Origin: Olsenella uli
GTDB taxonomy: Bacteria; Actinomycetota; Coriobacteriia; Coriobacteriales; Atopobiaceae
Length of the DNA: 56,287 nt
Direction: 5' to 3'
Assembly: GCF_016900775.1 (NCBI RefSeq)
Contig: NZ_JACJKN010000017.1
Span: 1 to 56,287, forward strand
A program made the translations under genes and the position numbers. The number at the start of each line of letters is the position of its first letter. Within the stretch, counting starts at the first letter, position 1. A model generated the notes under the pieces. That model had not been told where the DNA came from. It ran no database searches and saw only the letters and a list, made by a program, of their open reading frames with translations. Below are positions 50,369-56,287 of this stretch, piece after piece.

Positions 50369-51193
50369 CTACTGACCGAGGTTGGGGTGCAGCAGCGACG
50401 GGGCCGCGCCGAGAAGCGTCTTGGTGTACGCGTCGTGCGGGTCCTCGAAGATCTGCCGTGCCGGGCCCTCCTCCATAATCTGGCCGTGGTTCATGACGAC
50501 GATGCGGTCGGAGATGTAGCGCTCCGTCTGGATGTCGTGGCTGATGAAGACCATGGCCAGGCCGAGCTCCTTCTTGAGGTCCGTGAGCAGGTTCAGAATC
50601 TGCGCGCGGACGGAGACGTCGAGGGCCGACGTGGGCTCGTCGGCGATGATGACGTCCGGCTGGAGAGAGAGGGCGCGGGCGATGGCGACGCGCTGGCGCT
50701 GGCCTCCGGAGAGCTGGCCCGGGAGGGCGTACATCGCCGAGGACGGCAGGCCGACGATGCCGAGCAGCTCGTTGATGCGCGCCTCGCGCTCGTCGTCGGA
50801 GCCGACCTTGTGGACGATCAGCGGGTCCAGCAGCTGGTCGTGGACGGACATGCGCGGGTTCAGGGCCGTGGCCGGGTTCTGGAAGACGACGGAGACCACG
50901 CGGCCGATCTTCTTGCGGAGCTCGGCGGTGCGCTTGGTGACGTCGTCGCCCTTGAAGTAGACCCGGCCGTCCGTGGGCGACTGCAGGCCGCACATGACGT
51001 TAGCGGTCGTGGACTTGCCGCAGCCGGACTCTCCCACGATGCCGATCGTCTCGCCCGGCATGAGCTTGAGCGTGAGGCCGTTCACGGCGTGCACGAGGTT
51101 GGGGTGGAAGAGCGAGCCCGTGCGGGACTTGAACGTGACCGAGATGTTGTCCAGGAAGATGATGGGGGTCTGCCCAGAGGTCTTGTCCGCCAT
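50369..51193 (-). CDS. Dpp/Opp-type ABC transporter ATPase (SatD-like)
   Basis: This 274-residue ATPase of the oligopeptide/nickel family has Walker A GIVGESGCGKST at about 52-62, a Q-loop, the LSGGQRQRVAIARAL signature, Walker B VIIADEPTSALD, and the C-terminal region conserved in DppF/OppF proteins. It abuts the permease-ATPase fusion with no gap. With that fusion it would form the ATPase pair. Substrate is inferred from the nan neighbours: sialic acid, or sialylated or peptide compounds. Confidence 0.93.
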   Translation of the reverse strand: MADKTSGQTPIIFLDNISVTFKSRTGSLFHPNLVHAVNGLTLKLMPGETIGIVGESGCGKSTTANVMCGLQSPTDGRVYFKGDDVTKRTAELRKKIGRVVSVVFQNPATALNPRMSVHDQLLDPLIVHKVGSDDEREARINELLGIVGLPSSAMYALPGQLSGGQRQRVAIARALSLQPDVIIADEPTSALDVSVRAQILNLLTDLKKELGLAMVFISHDIQTERYISDRIVVMNHGQIMEEGPARQIFEDPHDAYTKTLLGAAPSLLHPNLGQ

Positions 51194-53215
51194 CTACCTC
51201 ACCTCCAGTCGAGAGACGAGACCGTTCTTCGCGAGCTCCTCGTCCGGGATCTCCGATACGAGGTGATGGTCGGCGCCGGGAACGGGCTTGAGGATGGGAT
51301 GGACGTCGAGGCCGACCGTGGGGTGGCTCGAGCGCGGGGCGAAGCGGTCGCCCTTGGGGAAGTCCGCGGGGCTCGGGACGGAGCCGGGAACCTGGTGCAG
51401 GCGGCTGCCGTCGTGCGCCTCGATCGAGAGGACGGCGCCGAGCAGGCCCTGCGTGTACTCGTGGATCGGGTTGGTGAGGAGCTCCTTGGTGGGGGCGGAC
51501 TCGATGACCTGGCCGGCGTACATGACCGTGATCTCGGAGGCGACCTCGGCCACGAGCGCGAGGTCGTGGGACACGAAGATCATGGCGAAGCCGAGCTGCT
51601 TCTGGAGGTCGTTCAGCAGCTTGATGACCTGCTTCTGGACCGTGACGTCGAGCGCCGTGGTGGGCTCGTCGCAGATGACGAGCGAGGGGTTCCTCGTGAG
51701 GGCCATGGCGATGATGACGCGCTGGCACTGGCCGCCGGAAAGCTCGTGCGGGTAGCTCTCGAGCGTGCGCTTGGGGTCGAGGCCGACGAGCTCGAGGAGC
51801 TCCTCGGCGCTGCGGGTGCCGCCGCGGCTCGTGAGCTGCTTCATCTGGGCGGAGATGAGCATCGACGGGTTGAGCGAGGACAGGGAGTCCTGGTAGACCA
51901 TCGCAAGCTCGTGGCCCAGCAGCTTGCGGTGCTCCTCCTTGGAGAGCTTGAGCAGGTCCTTGCCCTTGTAGAGGATCTGGCCCTGGATGCGGGCGCTGTC
52001 GGGCAGGAGGTTCATGATGGTCTTGGTGGTGATGGACTTGCCGCAGCCGGACTCGCCGACGAGAGCCATGCACTGGCCCGGGCGCACGTCGAAGGAGACG
52101 TTGTCCACCACATGGACGTCACCGTGGCGCGGGAACCCGATCGAGAGGTTCTTGACCTGGAGGATCGGCTCCACGGAGTAGTCGGGGACGCGGCGGTCGG
52201 TGCGCGCGAGCTCGACCTCGCGGAGCGCCCCGAGACGGCGGGCGAGGGAGTCGGCCTGCTCCTTGTAGGCGCGAACCGGATCGGCGACGAGGAGGTCGGC
52301 CTCGCGGCGGCTCTCGGCGTTCTCGTTGCTCACGGGCGCGGACGGGGCGGCGGCCATCGCATCGGTCAGGCCCTCGGAGAGGATGTTGAGGGCGAGGCAC
52401 GTGACCATGATCGCGATGCCCGGGAAGAGCGCCTGCCACCAGCGGCCAAGCAGGACGCCGTCACGCGCGGACGAGAGGATGTTGCCCCACGTGGGCGTGG
52501 GCTCGGCGATGCCGGCGCCGATGAAGGTGAGCGACGCCTCGAAGATGATGGCGTCGGCGACGAGCGTGACCGTGAAGACCATGATCGGCGCGATGCAGTT
52601 GCGCAGGACGTGCCTCATGAGAATCCACGGGGCGCGGGCTCCGGAGACGATGACCGCGCGGACGTAGTCCTCGCCGTACTCGGACACCACGTTGGCGCGG
52701 ACAATGCGCGCGATCTGCGGCGTGTACATGAAGCCGATGGAGAAGATGATGGCCGGGACGGAGTTGCCCAGGATGAGCACCAGGATGGCGGCGAGCGCGA
52801 TGCCGGGAATCGACATGATGACGTCGAGCACGCGCATGATGACCTCTGAGACCGCCTTGCGCGCGACGGCGGCGACGGCGCCGATGATCGAGCCGAGGAC
52901 GAGCGCGAACAGCGTCGCGCCAAAGCCGATCACGAGCGAGTACTGGCCGCCGTAGAGCATGCGGGAGAGGATGTCGCGTCCGGTGTTGTCCGTGCCGAAG
53001 ACGTGCTCCGCCGAGGGCGGCTGGTAGGCCATGCCGATCTCGAGCGGGTCATGCGGGGCGATGACCGGCGCCAGGATGGCGGAGAGCGCGACCAGTATGA
53101 GGAGGACGAGAGAGATCTTGCTCGAGATGCTCATCTTCTTGAGGCCGCCGAGCTTGAGGCCCTTGGAGGCGGCGCTCTCGAGCTTCTCGGTCTGCTTTTC
53201 CCTGATCTTAGTCAT
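51194..53215 (-). CDS. ABC permease-ATPase fusion (SatC/DppC-DppD type)
   Basis: This 673-residue protein joins a DppC/OppC-like permease and a DppD/OppD-like ATPase. Residues about 30-285 hold six helices with GTDNTGRDILSRMLYG and the EAA loop VRAVIVSGARAPWILMRHVL. An acidic/Arg linker runs to about 345. The ATPase has GESGCGKS near 387-394, LSGGQCQRVIIAMAL, VICDEPTTALD, and a DppD-type C-terminal extension with a QGLLGAVLS segment. The fusion fixes one permease and one ATPase in equal numbers. The same domain order is reported for SatC of the Haemophilus ducreyi sialic acid transporter (from memory). Confidence 0.92.
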   Translation of the reverse strand: MTKIREKQTEKLESAASKGLKLGGLKKMSISSKISLVLLILVALSAILAPVIAPHDPLEIGMAYQPPSAEHVFGTDNTGRDILSRMLYGGQYSLVIGFGATLFALVLGSIIGAVAAVARKAVSEVIMRVLDVIMSIPGIALAAILVLILGNSVPAIIFSIGFMYTPQIARIVRANVVSEYGEDYVRAVIVSGARAPWILMRHVLRNCIAPIMVFTVTLVADAIIFEASLTFIGAGIAEPTPTWGNILSSARDGVLLGRWWQALFPGIAIMVTCLALNILSEGLTDAMAAAPSAPVSNENAESRREADLLVADPVRAYKEQADSLARRLGALREVELARTDRRVPDYSVEPILQVKNLSIGFPRHGDVHVVDNVSFDVRPGQCMALVGESGCGKSITTKTIMNLLPDSARIQGQILYKGKDLLKLSKEEHRKLLGHELAMVYQDSLSSLNPSMLISAQMKQLTSRGGTRSAEELLELVGLDPKRTLESYPHELSGGQCQRVIIAMALTRNPSLVICDEPTTALDVTVQKQVIKLLNDLQKQLGFAMIFVSHDLALVAEVASEITVMYAGQVIESAPTKELLTNPIHEYTQGLLGAVLSIEAHDGSRLHQVPGSVPSPADFPKGDRFAPRSSHPTVGLDVHPILKPVPGADHHLVSEIPDEELAKNGLVSRLEVR

Positions 53216-53220
53216 GTGGC

Positions 53221-54186
53221 CTACACCGTCCTAATGCGCGGGTTGATCAGCAGGTAGAGCATGTCAACCACGATGTTGATGATGACGAAGGCCAGAGCCA
53301 CGACCACGACGACGCCCTGAACGAGCATGATCTCGCCGCCGGTGATGCCCTGCTGGATGAGCGTGCCCATGCCGGGGAGCGCGAAGATGACCTCGATGAC
53401 CACGGCGCCGCCCATGAGGTAGCCGATCTTGAGGCCGAGCGTGGTGATCGGGGTGATGAGCGCGTTGCGCAGCACGTTCTTCGCGATGACCACGTTCTCG
53501 GGGATGCCGCTGCCGCGGGCCGTCTGAACATAGTCCTTGTCGAGCTCCTCGACCATCGCGGTGCGCACGATGCGCGTCATCTGGCCGATGACCGGGAACG
53601 CCAGCGCGATGGCGGGCATGATCATGCGGCCGAAGTAGCCGGCGGGGTTGGCGAAGAGGTCGGGAAGCGCGCCCGAGGACGGGAAGACGCGCGTGAGGCC
53701 GCCCAGCGTGACCGCGAGGATGAGCAGGACCGCAAGCCAGAAGGACGGCGTCGCGATTCCTGCGATGGATATCACTCGTATCACCTGGTCCGGCCACTTG
53801 TCCCTATAGAGCGCCGAAACGACGCCAAGCGTGAACGAGAAGATCGCAGCGAGAAGCAGGCCGAAGAACGTGAGCTGCATCGTGATGGGCAGCGCCGAGG
53901 CGATGGCCGTGGCCACCGGGGTCTGGCGGCTGCCGTAGGTGCCGAGGTCACCCTGGCAGAGGCCGGCGATGTAGTCCACGTAGCGGACGGGCCACGGGTC
54001 GTTCATTCCATGCTCGTCCATGTACTCCTCGACGGCCTCCGGAGACGCGCCCTCGCCGAGGACGGTGCGCGCCGGGATGGAGGGGTCGGTGAAGGACATG
54101 AGGAAGAACACGAGCAGGGTGACGCCCAGGGCCATGATCGGCAGCGCGATGAGGCGCCGACCGATGAGGCGCAGAAGGTTGTTCAT
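53221..54186 (-). CDS. Dpp/Opp-type ABC permease (SatB-like)
   Basis: This 321-residue inner-membrane permease has the N-terminal LIGRRLIALPIMALGVTLLVFFLMSFTDP (shown in part: MALGVTLLVFFLM), DLGTYGSRQTPVATAI, about six helices, and the EAA loop YVQTARGSGIPENVVIAKNVLRNAL in pieces (ARGSGIPENVV), typical of DppB. It pairs with the permease half of the fusion protein to make the channel. It starts 115 bases after the binding-protein gene across a strong hairpin. Confidence 0.94.
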   Translation of the reverse strand: MNNLLRLIGRRLIALPIMALGVTLLVFFLMSFTDPSIPARTVLGEGASPEAVEEYMDEHGMNDPWPVRYVDYIAGLCQGDLGTYGSRQTPVATAIASALPITMQLTFFGLLLAAIFSFTLGVVSALYRDKWPDQVIRVISIAGIATPSFWLAVLLILAVTLGGLTRVFPSSGALPDLFANPAGYFGRMIMPAIALAFPVIGQMTRIVRTAMVEELDKDYVQTARGSGIPENVVIAKNVLRNALITPITTLGLKIGYLMGGAVVIEVIFALPGMGTLIQQGITGGEIMLVQGVVVVVALAFVIINIVVDMLYLLINPRIRTV

Positions 54187-54218
54187 ACCCTCTCCTCTCT
54201 CTATGCCTTTGGTGAGCA

Positions 54219-54252
54219 GAGGGGCCCGAGCTCATCCGCGCCCGGGCCCCTC
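54219..54252 (-). terminator. Hairpin between binding protein and permease genes
   Basis: GAGGGGCCCG (54219-54228) and CGGGCCCCTC (54243-54252) form a ten-bp stem with a 14-base loop. No U-run follows, so it more likely stabilises or partly attenuates the message, keeping the binding protein in excess. Confidence 0.75.
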
Positions 54253-54303
54253 GAACGTCCTTATGCCCCCCACCCTTCCGTGGGGAGAGGCCTTCGGAAG
54301 AGG

Positions 54304-55914
54304 CTACGCGCTCACGGTCTTGCAGCCGATGAAGTTCATGCCCGTGGTGCCGATGCCCTCGAAGCCCTCGATGGCGATGCCGCTGGGGCTGGTGGCGGCG
54401 TCGGCCCAGGACGCGGTCACGGTCTGGACGTGGATGAGCGGGTACAGGACGCAGTTGTCGGCGATGAGGTCGTAGACCTGCTTCCAGGTGGCCTGCTGCT
54501 CGTCGCCGGACTGGCCGAGGGCCGCGGTCATGAGCTCGCGAATCTGGGCGAACTCAGCGGAGGAGCCCCAGCCGGTGCGGGTCTGCTGCCAGACGTTGTC
54601 GCCGTACCACCAGTTGAGGAGCAGGTCGGGGTCGGCGCCCCAGCAGGACGGGTCGCCGGGGGCGATCAGGATGTCGAAGTTGTCGGAGCCCCCGTCGATG
54701 GCCGCGTAGGTGGCCGCCGAGGTGTCGGTGGTGACGGTGGCGTTGAAGCCGAGGGCGGCGAGGTCCTGCTGGGCCTGGATGCCCATCTGCTCGGCCTGCG
54801 TGTTGTCCGTCGTGCGGATCACGAGGTCGCCCGGCGTCACGCCGGCGTCGCTCAGCATGCTCTTGGCCTTCTCCTGGTCGTAGGTGTAGACCGTCGCGGC
54901 CTCCTGGTAGTTGGGGAAGTCGACCGGGATGTAGGACGAGGCCGCTGCGGCGAGGCCGCTGAAGATGTTCTCGATCATCTGGTCGGTGTTGAGGGCGTAC
55001 ATGATGGCCTGACGGGCGGCCTTGTTGTCCCACGGCGCCTTCGTGGTGTTGAACATGATGAAGCGGGTGCCGAAGCCCTGGACCTTGTCGACCTTGCAGC
55101 CCGCGGACTCGATCATGTCGATGGCGTCGGCGGTGACGGACTCCATGACGAGCGTGGTCCCCTGCTGCTGGGCGGTCATGCGCGCGGTGGCGTCGACGAG
55201 GATATCGTAGTGCAGGCCGGCGTCCTCGGCGGGATAGGAGCCGTTGTAGTTGGGGTTCGGGACGAGGTCGACGGTGTTGTCCGTGATGGCGTCATACATC
55301 CAGGGGCCGGAGCCGACGGGCTGGCTCGAGAGCTCGTCGTCGGTGGTGCCGGCGGGGAAGACGCGGACGAGCGCCAGGCGCTCCTTGAGCAGCGAGAAGT
55401 TGGCGATGGCCGTGGTCACGGTGATGGTGGTGTCATCGGTGGCCTCGAGCGCGTCGATCGGGGCGAGGAATGCGGAGTAGGTGGCGTCGGCCTTGGTGCG
55501 GTCGAAGGACTCGACGATGTCGGCGGTGGTCACGGGGTTGCCGTTGGAGAACGCGGCGCCCTCGCGGACGGTGATGGTGAAGTGGGTCTCGTCGACCTGC
55601 TCCGGGTCGCCGGTGGCGAGCTCGGGGAAGGTGGAGTAGTCGTGCGGGTCGGTGCCGTAGAGGCCCTCGAGGACGTGCCAGTTGGAGCCCAGGCAGAAGG
55701 CCGAGGAGGTCTTCGTGGGGTTGTACTCGGAGGGCGCGTACGCGGAGCCCGCGGAGATGGTGTTGCCGCCGGTGGCGGAGGCATCGCCCTGGGTGTCATC
55801 GGGCGTGGTGGTGTCCCCGCCGCCGCTGCAGGCCGCCAGGCCGAGAGCGCCGGCCGCCGCCGCCCCGCCGAGGAACGTGCGACGCGACACGGCGCTGTTC
55901 ATGAGCTTCTTCAT
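54304..55914 (-). CDS. Dpp/Opp-family substrate-binding lipoprotein (SatA-like)
   Basis: This 536-residue extracellular binding protein of the peptide/nickel SBP family has a signal with twin arginines (SRRTFLGGAAAAGALGLAAC) and a lipobox ending at Cys about 29, suggesting Tat export and lipid anchoring. A Gly/Thr/Asp linker follows. Conserved SBP_bac_5 features include HWHVLEGLY-like NWHVLEGLYGTDP, FSNGNPVTTADIVESFDRT, PVGSGPW and ADIVAR-type blocks such as AARQAIMYALNTDQMI. The ATG at 55914 has AGGGAG six bases upstream. It leads the transporter operon. Confidence 0.92.
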   Translation of the reverse strand: MKKLMNSAVSRRTFLGGAAAAGALGLAACSGGGDTTTPDDTQGDASATGGNTISAGSAYAPSEYNPTKTSSAFCLGSNWHVLEGLYGTDPHDYSTFPELATGDPEQVDETHFTITVREGAAFSNGNPVTTADIVESFDRTKADATYSAFLAPIDALEATDDTTITVTTAIANFSLLKERLALVRVFPAGTTDDELSSQPVGSGPWMYDAITDNTVDLVPNPNYNGSYPAEDAGLHYDILVDATARMTAQQQGTTLVMESVTADAIDMIESAGCKVDKVQGFGTRFIMFNTTKAPWDNKAARQAIMYALNTDQMIENIFSGLAAAASSYIPVDFPNYQEAATVYTYDQEKAKSMLSDAGVTPGDLVIRTTDNTQAEQMGIQAQQDLAALGFNATVTTDTSAATYAAIDGGSDNFDILIAPGDPSCWGADPDLLLNWWYGDNVWQQTRTGWGSSAEFAQIRELMTAALGQSGDEQQATWKQVYDLIADNCVLYPLIHVQTVTASWADAATSPSGIAIEGFEGIGTTGMNFIGCKTVSA

Positions 55915-56287
55915 GTTCTCTCCCTTTCCTCCTGCGGCCGCCCCGTCTTGGGCAGCCGTCCCTTTGCCTTTCAACACTACGAAATGCGGGCGTAATCTTC
56001 CTGAAGCAAACGGCCGACGGTGCGTTTTGATACCCCAGACGGTAATCCTTCCGTAAGCTTATTGTGTATTGGTATTCTGGTTGGACCCTATTTCGCTTCT
56101 GTTTTCTATGCGATAAGATCCAATCAACTTCAAACAAATAGCTGGTGAATCAATTATTTCGACCTGATTCATGAATGACAGCCAAAGGTTCTTCTCGCCA
56201 ACTGGCATCACAATGTAGAACCACTTGTATCATGCGCGAAGCGGTATCGATTCCATATCATATGCGCGCCACCGCCCGCCCCCACCC
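55915..56287. other. AT-rich upstream region of the transporter operon
   Basis: No gene is visible in 373 bases. On the minus strand GGAAGGATTACCG (from 56041-56057) and AGGAAGATTACGC (from 55991-56006) are near-direct repeats 50 bases apart, a possible operator pair. TGAATCA (56146-56152) and TGATTCA (56165-56171) are inverted. An exact 12-mer GTTCTTCTCGCC is at 56188-56199. Base composition is far lower in GC than the rest of the window. Confidence 0.6.

Overview
The window is about 56 kb of very GC-rich DNA from a monoderm actinobacterium. The division and cell-wall gene order, WhiA next to RapZ, a lipoteichoic-acid-synthase-like enzyme, and short hairpin repeats between genes all fit the class Coriobacteriia (an Olsenella- or Atopobiaceae-like organism). 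That placement is inference from gene content and composition, with no database search behind it. Nearly all genes are on the minus strand, so most operons read from high to low coordinates. The first 19 bases are the Tn5/Nextera mosaic-end sequence, so the contig begins in library adapter.

Region 1 (1-13.5 kb) is the dcw cluster, read mraZ-rsmH-ftsL-ftsI-murF-mraY-murD-ftsW-murG-murC-murB, followed by a cut-off gene that is probably ftsQ. Together they build and export the lipid-linked peptidoglycan precursor and carry out septal synthesis. Region 2 (13.9-22.7 kb) holds xerD-pyrG, a PARG/macro-type ADP-ribose hydrolase, and an Asp23-nusB-xseB-tlyA-nadK-recN series. Region 3 (23-32 kb) holds a small membrane protein, a GGQ ribosome-rescue factor, an LTA-synthase-like enzyme, a lipid-flippase-like membrane protein, a YbaK deacylase, mnmA with a cysteine desulfurase, and a CmpB-type membrane protein. 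tRNA genes for Val, Gly (two identical copies), Cys and Leu lie between 26.4 and 35.9 kb, several with clear promoters and terminators.

Region 4 (32.7-35.7 kb) is a two-gene partner-switching module: a PAS-GAF-PP2C phosphatase and a protein that fuses the antagonist (STAS) and kinase (HATPase) halves normally made separately. Region 5 (36.3-41.8 kb) holds gap-pgk-tpiA, secG and rapZ-whiA. Region 6 (42-47 kb) is a sugar cluster: Gfo/Idh oxidoreductase, DeoR regulator, 1-phosphofructokinase and a fructose PTS EIIABC gene broken by a 2-base insertion. Region 7 (47.5-55.9 kb) is an apparent sialic-acid locus: a Tat/lipoprotein binding protein, a permease, a permease-ATPase fusion, an ATPase, then nanA, a ROK kinase and nanE. 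This layout resembles the SatABCD sialic-acid transporter placed next to nan genes.

The most unusual signal is in the intergenic DNA. A 12-mer, GTYCTTCTCGCC, occurs exactly 14 times between genes, sometimes as near-perfect inverted repeats of 14 to 27 bp. Other families are a TGACAAAGGTGACAGGG palindrome, four copies of a 22-bp motif in 40-bp registers around an AT-rich core, a 61-bp tandem hairpin, and a GTTGCGGAATC palindrome. No complete insertion sequence, prophage or CRISPR array was seen.
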